Part shown: positions 31,463 to 41,157 of the stretch, in pieces | Layout: every line of letters begins with the position of its first letter | Numbering within the stretch: the first letter of the stretch is position 1 | NCBI GenBank assembly: GCA_050008465.1 | Contig: JBEKMO010000003.1 | Coordinates: 1 to 64,000, forward strand | Direction: 5' to 3' | Source: Fen-330 sp050008465 | GTDB taxonomy: Bacteria > Acidobacteriota > Terriglobia > Bryobacterales > Bryobacteraceae | Length of the DNA: 64,000 bases | Program-made: the position numbers and the translations under genes | The notes under the pieces: model-generated | Told to the model about the DNA's origin: nothing | Databases searched by the model: none | The model's input: the letters and a program-made list of their open reading frames with translations, nothing else

Positions 31463-32400
31463 TAGGATACACTCCTCACGCTGGAGTCTTCCCCGGTCTT
31501 GGAGCCGCCCACCACGGCCGCTCTACACAGCTTGTCCAACTCGCGCCGGGCGATGGACGCCCAGGTGCTGGCCGGATCGAGCTTGAGGTACGCCTTCCAG
31601 TGGCGCACCGCCCGCATCGGTTCTCCCTGGCTCTGGTAGATCAGCGCGGCGTTGTAGTGGGCATCGGCGTAGTTGGGGTTCGCCCGCAGCGCCGCTTGGT
31701 AGTGCGAAAGCGCGCGCGGCCGGTTGCCGGTCTCGTCGAAGAGGTTGCCCAGGTTGAAGTGCGCCAGCGCGTAGTCGCTATCGACCTCCAGCGCCTGGCG
31801 GTAGCAGCGTTCCGCCGCGTCCCACTTGCGCAGGTGATAGTGGATCGTCCCCAGGTTCACCATCGCCCCGGCCGAGTGCGGGTCGAGTTCGAGCGAGCGC
31901 TCGTACGCCTCGATGATCTCCGGAAGCGGCGCGCCGGTCTGCTCCAGCTCCAGCCCCTTCTCGAACCAGGCTTCGGCCTCCCGCTGCCGCGCAGCCCGCG
32001 ACGCCGGCACCCGCTCCCCGGGGAACTCCAGCAGACTCTTCAACTCCGCGCGATCGAAATCCAGCAGAAGCTGCCCCGACACCGCCTCCATCTTCTGCCC
32101 CTCCAGCAGCACCGCGATTTCCTTGCCCTCGCAGACGATCTTTAATTCCTTGAGGGGATCCGCCACTCCGTCGAGTTTCTCGCGCAGCGCCCGCACCGCC
32201 CGCCGGATGCGCCCCGCCGGCACGCGGTTCTGGCGCAGTTTCTGGAGCGAGCGCAGCGCGATCAGATCGGAAAACGCAAACTGCTCCAGACGCGGAACCA
32301 GTTCCTGCTTCTCCCAGCTCCGAAGCTGTCGCTCGGAGATACCCACGACCCGCTGCGCCTCTTTCCGCGAATAGGATTGCTTTGGCGGCCCCGCAAGCAT
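31462..32400 (-). CDS. MerR-type DNA-binding protein with TPR repeats
   Basis: This 312-residue protein begins with a MerR-like helix-turn-helix (SYSRKEAQRVVGISERQLRS, then WEKQELVPRLEQFAFSDLIA). A linker is followed from about residue 140 by four to five TPR repeats, e.g. AGAMVNLGTIHYHLRKWDAA and ALAHFNLGNLFDETGNRPRA. The TPRs probably receive a protein signal, perhaps from the chaperones encoded downstream. Being first on the minus strand, it may regulate the DUF2760-Hsp70 operon and itself. This link is inference from order. Confidence 0.85.
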   Translation of the reverse strand: MLAGPPKQSYSRKEAQRVVGISERQLRSWEKQELVPRLEQFAFSDLIALRSLQKLRQNRVPAGRIRRAVRALREKLDGVADPLKELKIVCEGKEIAVLLEGQKMEAVSGQLLLDFDRAELKSLLEFPGERVPASRAARQREAEAWFEKGLELEQTGAPLPEIIEAYERSLELDPHSAGAMVNLGTIHYHLRKWDAAERCYRQALEVDSDYALAHFNLGNLFDETGNRPRALSHYQAALRANPNYADAHYNAALIYQSQGEPMRAVRHWKAYLKLDPASTWASIARRELDKLCRAAVVGGSKTGEDSSVRSVS

Positions 32401-32456
32401 CGCGGAGAATTGTACCAGAAACCGCCCCGGGCAAGCAGCCAGACCTTAGCTGCTAG

Positions 32457-33056
32457 TCACCGGATCTCCGGACTTTGGATGCTGGCGGGTACAGGGTCCC
32501 AGCTCTCCCGAATGATCATTGTCTGATCCGAAAAGAAAGTGCGCCGGCCCCTGTCCGGGTATGACACGGGGCGGGCCTGGATCGTGTAACCGGTGGGACT
32601 GCCGGTCAGCGCAAACCTGTAACCGCCCTTGACGCCCCTTGCGAGATCGGCCGGAATCAGGTCGGCCGCCGCCGGCCCCAGCTCTCCCAGGTTGCTCGCG
32701 AACCTCCCGAATTGCGAGTAGTACTGGGTCTCCGCCGTATGGAGGGTCGAAATCTGGCTTATCGCACTCAGCTCATACTCATGCGTGCGCACCCTGGCAA
32801 GCGGGGGAACCATGATCCTCGAGAGAACTGAGAACGATACCAGAAAAGAGGCCCAGCCCACCGAGATCCCTGCGACCGCCAGACCCTCTCCGCCGTGGAC
32901 CAAAGGGGCCCGTCGAATTCGGTTCAGGGCTACATGCCCCAGGGCCACTCCAACCAGTCCAAGGACGCCGAGCGAGAAAAAGCCAAGGCAACCAAGAACC
33001 AGCGACCAGACGGCAAGCCCTGTTCGCGGGGCTGCCAGAGGGGGTGACATTTCCAT
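32457..33056 (-). CDS. DUF4190-like membrane protein with pilin-like C-terminal domain
   Basis: The protein has 199 residues. Two hydrophobic helices (TGLAVWSLVLGCLGFFSLGV and ISVGWASFLVSFSVLS) match a DUF4190-type membrane anchor. The periplasmic half (SAISQISTLHTAETQYYSQF, GRFASNLGELG, GGYRFALTGSPTGYTIQARP) looks like the C-terminal domain of type IV pilin-like proteins. A TATAAT-like box lies about 30 bp upstream (33084-33089 on the complement). Role unknown; not part of a pilus cluster. Confidence 0.75.
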   Translation of the reverse strand: MEMSPPLAAPRTGLAVWSLVLGCLGFFSLGVLGLVGVALGHVALNRIRRAPLVHGGEGLAVAGISVGWASFLVSFSVLSRIMVPPLARVRTHEYELSAISQISTLHTAETQYYSQFGRFASNLGELGPAAADLIPADLARGVKGGYRFALTGSPTGYTIQARPVSYPDRGRRTFFSDQTMIIRESWDPVPASIQSPEIR

Positions 33057-33149
33057 GCGGCGCCTTTCTCCGGAACCCTGAGAATTATACAGTAGACGGT
33101 CTTCGGCCGGGGGCCAGACCTTAGCTGCAACTGTCTTGCACTGACCGCC

Positions 33150-33179
33150 TTGACACGCTGCCGCTCAGCGTTCGATACT
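33150..33179 (+). promoter_or_regulatory. Promoter of feoAB
   Basis: TTGACA (33150-33155) and GATACT (33174-33179) are separated by 18 bp. The predicted transcript start is within a few bases of the feoA ATG at 33188, so the mRNA is likely leaderless or nearly so. No Shine-Dalgarno is seen, which fits. No Fur box is obvious by eye. Confidence 0.55.
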
Positions 33180-33187
33180 GTGTCTTG

Positions 33188-33463
33188 ATGCAACCGAGTG
33201 TCAGGAGACGCCGTGCGCCCGCCAGCCTCATGGAACTGCGCCAGGGCGAACAGGGCATCCTCGACCACCTCGACCTGCCCGAGGACGTTTCCAGACGCCT
33301 GATGGAACTCGGCTTCGTTCCAGGCAGCCCGATCGTCGCCGCCTTGAGCGCTCCCGGAGGGGACCCCCGCGTGTTCCAGGTGGACGGCGCGGAGATCGCC
33401 CTGCGGCGCGACACTGCGGCGTGCCTCAAACTCCGTCCCGCCGCTTCCGCCGCCGCGGACTAG
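33188..33463 (+). CDS. feoA: Ferrous iron transport protein A
   Basis: The ATG at 33188 gives 91 residues. The SH3-like FeoA core is LMELRQGEQGILDHLDLPED, SRRLMELGFVPGSPIVAALS and VDGAEIALRRDTAACLKLRP. FeoA helps the FeoB ferrous iron transporter at the inner membrane. feoB starts 1 nt after the stop, so they are translationally coupled. An N-terminal extension of about 15 basic residues is a little longer than usual. Confidence 0.9.
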   Translation: MQPSVRRRRAPASLMELRQGEQGILDHLDLPEDVSRRLMELGFVPGSPIVAALSAPGGDPRVFQVDGAEIALRRDTAACLKLRPAASAAAD

Positions 33464-33464
33464 C

Positions 33465-35360
<1,896 letters not shown>

Positions 35361-35374
35361 CGTGCCTGCGGCGC

Positions 35375-35487
35375 GGCTTGTAGCTTGTGGCCTGTGGCCT
35401 GTAGATCCAACAGCCGTGCACCGGCTGTCGCCGCCGGCGCGCAGCGCATAGCACGGTCGCCGGACCCACAGGCCACAAGCCACAAGC
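35375..35487. repeat. Inverted repeat with CTTGTGGC units
   Basis: The 22-bp left arm (35375-35396) and right arm (35466-35487) are reverse complements except for one base. Each arm is made of tandem units close to GCTTGTGGCCTGTGG. The 69-nt interior (CAGCCGTGCACCGGCTG and GC-rich sequence) has its own small palindrome. It looks like a mobile or recombination-derived intergenic element after feoB. Confidence 0.85.
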
Positions 35488-35500
35488 CACATGCCCGTGC

Positions 35501-35506
35501 TAGAAT
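35501..35506 (+). promoter_or_regulatory. Extended -10 promoter of the HExxH cluster
   Basis: TGCTAGAAT gives an extended -10 (TG-N-TAGAAT). The expected transcript start is only a few bases before the ATG at 35518, so the first mRNA is near-leaderless. No clear -35 is seen; the repeat arm lies there. Confidence 0.45.
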
Positions 35507-35517
35507 CCGGTCGAACC

Positions 35518-35928
35518 ATGCTGGAGTGGCTCCGCAAACTGGGTGCGAAGAAACTGCCCCCGCTCAAGGGCGCCCCGCTGGTCCGCCGCCAGAAAACCTA
35601 CTCGGCGCGGAGCGGCTACGTCTATGTCTACTATTACGAGGGCTGGCGGGCGGCTGAACGCGACTCGGAGCAGGGCGCCCAGTTCGTCTTCGCAGTTTCG
35701 TCGGACCGCAAGACCTCCTTCCCGGTCTCGGTTTTCCTGGCCGCCTCGGCCATCGAGGCCTGGGAGGACGCGCACCACGTGCTCCACGCGGCCGAGCTCT
35801 ACGCCATCGCCAAGATGGCGCTGTTCCAGGCGTTCGACGAACGCCCGGACCCGGGGCAGATGAAACGGGAAGTGGTCGTGCGGCGGGCCGACGCCGAGAG
35901 TATTCTGGAGACACTGGAGTTGGACTGA
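35518..35928 (+). CDS. Conserved hypothetical protein
   Basis: The ATG at 35518 gives a soluble 136-residue protein without a signal peptide. It has GYVYVYYYEGWRAAERDSEQ, then an alpha-helical stretch FLAASAIEAWEDAHHVLHAA and a C-terminal VVVRRADAESILETLELD. I do not recognise the family. Its stop overlaps the A of the next ATG, so it is co-translated with the exported HExxH protein. Confidence 0.65.
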   Translation: MLEWLRKLGAKKLPPLKGAPLVRRQKTYSARSGYVYVYYYEGWRAAERDSEQGAQFVFAVSSDRKTSFPVSVFLAASAIEAWEDAHHVLHAAELYAIAKMALFQAFDERPDPGQMKREVVVRRADAESILETLELD

Positions 35929-37199
35929 TGCCCACCAGAATCGCCGCGGCGCTTCTGCTTTTCGCCAGCCTGAGGGCGGCCGGCCAGACGCCGGTGTTCG
36001 GCCTCCTCGAGGAATTCGACCGGATCGCCGCCCAACCACTCTGGCCGGGGTTTGAACCGCGCCAGATCCCGCTAGCCCTCTACGATGGCTCCAACACATA
36101 CTTGTACCGCCACCCCGCGCCCCCCAAGGAGTTTCAGCCACTCGAAGGCCACCCGGGGTTTCAGGTGTTCGCCGGGCGGCATCCTGCGATGCTCGCCAAC
36201 ACCTCCACCGGCATCGGCGGGGTAACCACGGCTACCCTCACTGTCAGCGCTGCGGGCCGGGATCAAGCCGCCGTCCTGGTTCACGAGTGTTTTCACGTAT
36301 TCCAGCGGCAGCAACATCCTTCCTGGGCGGCCAATGAAGCCACCCTGTTCACTTATCCGGTCGAGGATGTCGAGGGCCTTGCTCTTTCCCGGTTGGAGAT
36401 GGAGGCCCTCCGCCGGGCGCTCGCCGGAGATCCCGCCTGCTGGGCCGGCCGCGCACTCGAGATACGGCGGGAGCGGTTCGCGCGGCTGCCCGCCGACGCC
36501 GTCGCCTACGAGCGCGGCACCGAACTGAACGAGGGATTGGCCCAGTACGTCGAGGGGCTCGCCGCGGGCCGCAAGGAGCTGCGGTTCCGCGATTTTGGAC
36601 CCACTGAGGTCCGCCAGCGTGGGTACCTCTCGGGGGAAGCGCTGGCCAGACTCCTGGATCGGGCGGTGCCCGGCTGGAAGCTCAAGGTGGAACGCTCTCT
36701 CGATGAGCTGCTGCCCGAGCCTCGCGGCGCGAACTGCGGTCTTACCGATGAGGAGCGCCAGACGGCCCGCCGGCAGCCACAGGCCGATGTGGACGCGCTC
36801 AGACAACGGCGCGCGGAGCTGCGCCGCATGTTCGAGACACAGCCGGGCTGGCGGATCGTGGTCCAGGCGGCGGATGGCAAGCCGCTGCTCCTCAGAAGCT
36901 TCGACCCAATCAACGTCGAGCGTCTCTCGGAGCGGGAAATCCTGCACAAGCGCATGCTCCAACTCGGGAACGACGCCGGCTCCCTGGAGATCCTCAATCA
37001 CAGCTCGCTGACCACCGCGGCGGGAGCGCACCCGCTCTTTGACGGCGTGCGGAAATGGACCGTGACCGGGCTGGAAGCCCCGCCGGAGGTCAAGCGGGCC
37101 GGCGACAGGATCTCGATCACGACGCCCGCGATGAAGCTCTTATTCACTGGCGCGGAGATCGACTCGGAACCGCAAGCCATCGTAGTCCGCCTGCGCTAA
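35928..37199 (+). CDS. Exported HExxH metallopeptidase-like protein
   Basis: The 423-residue protein has a signal peptide ending near ASLRAAGQ. VLVHECFHVFQRQQHPSWAA carries HECFH, a zinc HExxH motif (H119, E120, H123), and a downstream Glu in ELNEGLAQYVEG (E202) could be the third ligand, as in gluzincins. The remaining C-terminal domain (about 220 residues) is beta-rich (TGLEAPPEVKRAGDRISITT). The family is not recognised; a periplasmic or secreted protease is likely but untested. First in line after a small cytosolic protein, it heads two further small genes. Confidence 0.65.
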   Translation: MPTRIAAALLLFASLRAAGQTPVFGLLEEFDRIAAQPLWPGFEPRQIPLALYDGSNTYLYRHPAPPKEFQPLEGHPGFQVFAGRHPAMLANTSTGIGGVTTATLTVSAAGRDQAAVLVHECFHVFQRQQHPSWAANEATLFTYPVEDVEGLALSRLEMEALRRALAGDPACWAGRALEIRRERFARLPADAVAYERGTELNEGLAQYVEGLAAGRKELRFRDFGPTEVRQRGYLSGEALARLLDRAVPGWKLKVERSLDELLPEPRGANCGLTDEERQTARRQPQADVDALRQRRAELRRMFETQPGWRIVVQAADGKPLLLRSFDPINVERLSEREILHKRMLQLGNDAGSLEILNHSSLTTAAGAHPLFDGVRKWTVTGLEAPPEVKRAGDRISITTPAMKLLFTGAEIDSEPQAIVVRLR

Positions 37200-37213
37200 C
37201 ATATTAGCCGTCG

Positions 37214-37624
37214 ATGTCCGCGCCGCCCATCCCGCCCTTCCTGGAGCAAATGGAGCGGCGCACCTTCTCCTTCTTCCCCCCCATCCTGAACGTCGAGCAC
37301 AACGAGTGGCGGCTGCGCAAGACGACCTGGTCGGAGATCCTGGTCGTGAACGCCAAGAGCGATCTCGAGGTCTGGATTCCCCGCCGGCTCCTAGGGGACG
37401 TCTCCAGCATCGACGAGCCGATGATGATCGTCGGCCTGAACAAGGAACTGGAATACAAGGCGGGCGCGGTGTGGCCGCACGAGCGGCGCGTGATCGAGAT
37501 GCCCGCCGCGCCAAGCGCCCTCCCGCGCACTCCGGCGCCCGGCGCCCGCGGCAAGAGCCCGGCCGAATCGCGCATCGCCCGCCTGCTGGCCTTCGTTTTC
37601 CGCATCGGCCGCCGAGGGCGGTGA
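37214..37624 (+). CDS. Hypothetical protein of the HExxH cluster
   Basis: This is a 136-residue soluble protein, with the ATG 14 nt after the previous stop. The beta-rich core (SFFPPILNVEHNEWRLRKTT, WSEILVVNAKSDLEVWIPRR, EPMMIVGLNKELEYKAGAVW) is followed by a Pro/Ala/Arg-rich tail with a basic end (LLAFVFRIGRRGR). It is not recognised. The stop overlaps the next GTG by 3 nt. Confidence 0.6.
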   Translation: MSAPPIPPFLEQMERRTFSFFPPILNVEHNEWRLRKTTWSEILVVNAKSDLEVWIPRRLLGDVSSIDEPMMIVGLNKELEYKAGAVWPHERRVIEMPAAPSALPRTPAPGARGKSPAESRIARLLAFVFRIGRRGR

Positions 37625-37902
37625 ACTTCACCGCGACCGACCAGGATTCTCTGGCCCTCTCCCGCAACGACGATTACTTCGCGGTCGTTCGCAAGCTCGG
37701 CCCACCGGCCGGGGACCGCTGGCGGGAGAAAGGCGGCGAGCTGCAATGCCGCGCCCTGTGGTACCCGCAACGCCGGTATTTTGTGATCCTGCTGGGCACG
37801 GACCGCAACGACGCCCGCTACATCGGCGCGCTCGACGGCAACTGGCGCGTCATCCACTACGTCGATCTCCCCAACGGCGCCAGCACCGCTTTTAAGCGGT
37901 AG
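37621..37902 (+). CDS. Small hypothetical protein of the HExxH cluster
   Basis: A GTG at 37621 overlaps the upstream TGA and gives 93 residues (NFTATDQDSLALSRNDDYFA, RWREKGGELQCRALWYPQRR, YFVILLGTDRNDARYIGALD). It has no signal or membrane helix. Translational coupling to the previous gene suggests a shared role. The family is not recognised. Confidence 0.6.
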   Translation: MNFTATDQDSLALSRNDDYFAVVRKLGPPAGDRWREKGGELQCRALWYPQRRYFVILLGTDRNDARYIGALDGNWRVIHYVDLPNGASTAFKR

Positions 37903-38028
37903 AAACGTCATCCGCGCCAAGTAAGAATGATTTGCCCAGAGCGCTGCGCGGCCCCGAAGTCGTTTCCTATCAATAAAACGGAATTGGCACGGAACGTGCT
38001 CCCAACCACCGTGGGATCGGGAGATGCC

Positions 38029-38403
38029 ATGGTCTACTTGATCGTGAATTGGGTCTCGAGCGTTCTAAGCCTGCTCGCGGTGGCCAGCCTGGTCCCGGGG
38101 TGCCAAATCCTCGAATTCGAGTCCGCGCTGGTCGCCACCGGCGTCGTCGGACTGATCAGCGCCGGCCTGGGCGCCTTGCTCAAACAGGCCAGCGGGGCGA
38201 TCAGCCTGGTCCTCTCATCGCTCTTTCTGTTGATCGTGGACACGCTGCTTTTTCGGATGTCGGCCCTGGTGGTACCCGGCTTCGTCATGCGCGGCTTCAC
38301 GCCCGCCATCGCCGGAGCTGTCGTGCTGCTGGCCCTCAACTTGGTTCTGCCGCGAGTTGCCCCGCTCAAGGAAGACCCGCTCGATTCGTGGACGAGATCT
38401 TAA
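38029..38403 (+). CDS. Phage-holin-like (superfamily IV) membrane protein
   Basis: The ATG at 38029 has a GGGAG Shine-Dalgarno and gives 124 residues with four hydrophobic helices (YLIVNWVSSVLSLLAVASLV, SALVATGVVGLISAGLGALL, GAISLVLSSLFLLIVDTLLF, GFTPAIAGAVVLLALNLVLP). This matches the four-helix holin-like family common in free-living bacteria, usually of unknown role, so no lysis function is implied. No phage genes are nearby. Confidence 0.8.
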   Translation: MVYLIVNWVSSVLSLLAVASLVPGCQILEFESALVATGVVGLISAGLGALLKQASGAISLVLSSLFLLIVDTLLFRMSALVVPGFVMRGFTPAIAGAVVLLALNLVLPRVAPLKEDPLDSWTRS

Positions 38404-38455
38404 CCCCGTAGGGCGGACCTCCAGGTCCGCGGGCCGACGTCCACGTCGGCCCGGG
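38404..38455. repeat. Double hairpin repeat between convergent genes
   Basis: Two adjacent palindromes, GCGGACCTCCAGGTCCGC and GGCCGACGTCCACGTCGGCC, fill the 52-bp space between the holin-like stop and the MFS stop. The paired, repetitive wording (GGACCTCCAGGTCC / GACGTCCACGTC) fits a REP-like element. It may also terminate both convergent transcripts. Confidence 0.75.
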
Positions 38456-39706
38456 TTAATCCTTCTCTTTCCTCGGCAGCAACGCGATCGACACACCGCT
38501 CAGGATGCCCACCATGAATACGATGTACATCGGCGTGGTGTAGCTCCGGAAATGCTCCTGGAGGAGCGACGTGAGCACCGGGAATCCCGTCTGGCTGATC
38601 GTATTCGCGGGCAGGATGATGGCCATCGCGCGCGGCAGCGAGTTCACTCCGAACTGTTCGGCCGCCATCAGCGGGATCAGCATGTAGTCGGCCCCCATGG
38701 CGAAGCCGAACAGGATCGCAAACAACCACGGATGCGCCGGCGGGTGGACCGCGAGCAGCAGGGGAATCGTGATGGCGGAAAGAAAGTAGCTTACCGTCAT
38801 CACCCATTTCTTCGCGAACTGGTCCGAGAGGCCGCCGATGAGCAGCCGCCCTCCGATGCTCGAAAGCAGGATGGCCGCCTGGGCGAATTCCCAGGTCGAA
38901 TCGAGCACTCCCTGTGCGTTGCCCAGATGCGGGTCCATGTTCCCCTTGAAGACGAACTTCATCAGGAAATTCACCGCGCCAATCGAGCCGATCGAGCACA
39001 TGCTGCCGACGACCAGCAGCCAGAACGAATACCTGCTGGTCAGGTAGCGATAGCTGCACGGCTGGGCGGAAATCTCCGCGGGCGGCGTCGCGGCCCCGTC
39101 CGGATAGAGGCCCTTTTCGGCCGGCCGGTCGCGTAGCACCAGGAGAGCCAGCGGCCACGCCAGCAGGACCAGGCCGCCCAGAACCATGAGCGCCTTGTGG
39201 AAGTCCAGCGACTCGGTGAGCGGCCTCACCAGCCTGGCGCCTAGCGACCCCACCACGCCGATACCGACGTACAGCACCCCCATCGCCTTGCCGCGATTCT
39301 TCCGGAACCAGTTCGAGATGATGATCTGGTGCGGGATCGGACCGGACAGGAAGTAGCCCGTCGCGTAGATGACCCAGATGCCCCAGTAAACCCAAATGCT
39401 CGGGCCCATAATTCCCCACCACAGGAATGCGGTGCAGGTCAGCGCGGTACCCGCCAGGATCAGTTTGCGGGGACTGAAACGGGGAATCAGGACCGGACCC
39501 ACCCAGAGCGTGAGCAGCGTCGCGTAGAAGAACCCGCGCGTGATGTCCACGCGCCGCCAGTGGTACGCCGCTTCAAAGTAGTCGTAGAAGAACGGAACGT
39601 TGTAGTAGGGCAGCCCGACCGAAAGGCCGAAGGTGACGAAGGCCGCGGCCACCACCCACCAGCCGTAAAACACCTTCGTCGAGAAAGACTCAAGGGGTGA
39701 AGACAA
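38456..39706 (-). CDS. MFS transporter, OxlT/monocarboxylate-like
   Basis: A 416-residue protein with twelve membrane segments. N-terminal VFYGWWVVAAAFVTFGLSVG, NWFRKNRGKAMGVLYVGIGV and GGRLLIGGLSDQFAKKW are typical of the OxlT/MCT-like MFS group, which moves carboxylates or related anions. The substrate cannot be assigned. It converges on the holin-like gene across the double hairpin and lies 20 nt downstream of the SDR gene. Confidence 0.88.
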   Translation of the reverse strand: MSSPLESFSTKVFYGWWVVAAAFVTFGLSVGLPYYNVPFFYDYFEAAYHWRRVDITRGFFYATLLTLWVGPVLIPRFSPRKLILAGTALTCTAFLWWGIMGPSIWVYWGIWVIYATGYFLSGPIPHQIIISNWFRKNRGKAMGVLYVGIGVVGSLGARLVRPLTESLDFHKALMVLGGLVLLAWPLALLVLRDRPAEKGLYPDGAATPPAEISAQPCSYRYLTSRYSFWLLVVGSMCSIGSIGAVNFLMKFVFKGNMDPHLGNAQGVLDSTWEFAQAAILLSSIGGRLLIGGLSDQFAKKWVMTVSYFLSAITIPLLLAVHPPAHPWLFAILFGFAMGADYMLIPLMAAEQFGVNSLPRAMAIILPANTISQTGFPVLTSLLQEHFRSYTTPMYIVFMVGILSGVSIALLPRKEKD

Positions 39707-39726
39707 CCCCTACTTATATCATGTGG

Positions 39727-40461
39727 CTACAGGCTGCGCAGGTGGAATCCCCCGTCGACGTTGAGCACCTGGCCGGTCGAGTAATCCAGCAGGCCATCGG
39801 CGATGGCGCGGACCGCCAGCGCGACGTCTCTGGCCTCACCCATCCTCCCCTGCGGCAGCAGCCCGCCGGCGATCCGCTCTTCGTAGGTCTCCTCGACCGC
39901 CGCGATCATGTCGGTGCGGACGATCCCCGGGCGAATCTCGAACACCTTCACGCCGCAGGCGGCCAGCCGGGTCGCCCACAGCGCCGCCGCCATGCTCAAA
40001 CCCGCCTTGGAGATGCAGTACTCGCCCCGGTTCACCGAGGCGGCGTACGCGGAAAGCGAAGTGACGAAGACGATGCGGCCCGCGCCTCGCTCCGCCATCC
40101 AGCGCGCCGCCAGTTGCGTAAGGAAATACGGACCTTTCAGGTTGGTTGAGATCAGCTCGTCGAAGCTCTCTTCGGTGGCCTCGAGAATATCGCGCCGCAC
40201 GCGCGGCGCCATGCCCGCGTTGTTGACGAGCAGGTCGAGTTGGCCGAAGCGCTCGCGCGCGAAGGCGATCAAGCCTTCCCGGTCCGCGCCCGAGCTCACG
40301 TCGCACTGAAAAATCTCGCAGCCGGTCTCGGCGCGCAGGGACTCGGCCGCGTCGCGCCGCTCTCGGTAGGTGGCGATGAGGGAATGGGTGCGCGCCAACT
40401 CTAGGGCGACTCCACGGCCGATACCGCGGCTGGCGCCAGTGACGATGGCGACCGGTCTCAT
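39727..40461 (-). CDS. SDR-family 3-ketoacyl-ACP reductase-like
   Basis: The ATG at 40461 overlaps the DsbA-like stop by 4 nt and gives 244 residues. The classical SDR motifs are VTGASRGIGRGVAL, NNAG (LLVNNAGMAP), and YxxxK with Ser (FVTSLSAYAASVNRGEYCIS then K). The C-terminus (STGQVLNVDGG) is typical of FabG-like SDRs. Such enzymes reduce ketones or oxidise alcohols with NAD(P)H. The substrate is unknown; it is not in a fatty-acid cluster. Confidence 0.88.
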   Translation of the reverse strand: MRPVAIVTGASRGIGRGVALELARTHSLIATYRERRDAAESLRAETGCEIFQCDVSSGADREGLIAFARERFGQLDLLVNNAGMAPRVRRDILEATEESFDELISTNLKGPYFLTQLAARWMAERGAGRIVFVTSLSAYAASVNRGEYCISKAGLSMAAALWATRLAACGVKVFEIRPGIVRTDMIAAVEETYEERIAGGLLPQGRMGEARDVALAVRAIADGLLDYSTGQVLNVDGGFHLRSL

Positions 40462-41039
40462 GGCCTGCTTTCGGCGAGCGCCGAGTCGATGGCCTTCGAG
40501 ATCTCCTCGAACGTGAAAGTCTCGACGAACGCCACGCCATTGACGAACGCCGTGGGCGTGTGCGCCACCCCGCGCGCCACGCCCTCCTGGAAATCCTTCT
40601 CGACGGCCGCCGCGTACCGCGGGTCCTCGAGCGCCGCGACCGCCGCCCCCGGGTCGGCCCCGTTGCTCTTGGCGAATTCCGCCAGCCGCTCGTTGAAATT
40701 GGCCGGCGTGGTCGCCTGGATGCTCGCTAGCGTGTGCCTGCGATACTTCACCGCCAGCTCCGCGCTGGTCTCCTGGAAGAAGCGCGCCGCAATGGCGGAC
40801 TTGCGCGCCCAGGCGTGCTTGGCCAGCGGGAAATCGCGGTGTTCGAAGGCCACCTTGCCGCCGTACTTGGGCAGCAGCTTCTCGTCGAGCATCCTCCGGA
40901 AGTCGGCGCAATCCGGGCACTGCAAATCCTCGTAGATCAGCACCCGGACCGGGCTCGAGGCGTTCCCCTCGACCAGCCGCTGTGCGGGCGCAACGGCAGA
41001 CGCCAGAACCAGCATGGAAAGCAACGGGTGGCCGTTCAT
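40458..41039 (-). CDS. Exported DsbA-like thioredoxin-fold protein
   Basis: The ATG at 41039 gives 193 residues; a TTG six codons upstream is less likely. A signal peptide ends near AVAPAQ. The active site is CPDC (C41-C44) in YEDLQCPDCADFRRM, and AHTPTAFVNG supplies the cis-Pro. This matches DsbA/DsbG/BdbD-like periplasmic thiol oxidoreductases. The partner DsbB is not in the window. Its coupling with a cytosolic SDR is unexplained. Confidence 0.85.
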   Translation of the reverse strand: MNGHPLLSMLVLASAVAPAQRLVEGNASSPVRVLIYEDLQCPDCADFRRMLDEKLLPKYGGKVAFEHRDFPLAKHAWARKSAIAARFFQETSAELAVKYRRHTLASIQATTPANFNERLAEFAKSNGADPGAAVAALEDPRYAAAVEKDFQEGVARGVAHTPTAFVNGVAFVETFTFEEISKAIDSALAESRP

Positions 41040-41157
41040 GAAAACAGTTGACCACAAATCCGCGCCGGCGCGCTACTTCTGCAAAGCGGAGCACTTGGCG
41101 AAGTGGGTGATCGCCAGGCTGGAAAGCGAACAGATGGCCCGGCCAATCCTTGGAAGA

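Noticed and set aside
38029..38403. Prophage holin
   Set aside because: No lysin, capsid or integrase gene is near. Four-helix holin-like proteins are common in bacterial chromosomes.
38404..38455. Riboswitch or structured RNA
   Set aside because: Two simple palindromes between convergent stop codons do not match any known riboswitch layout.
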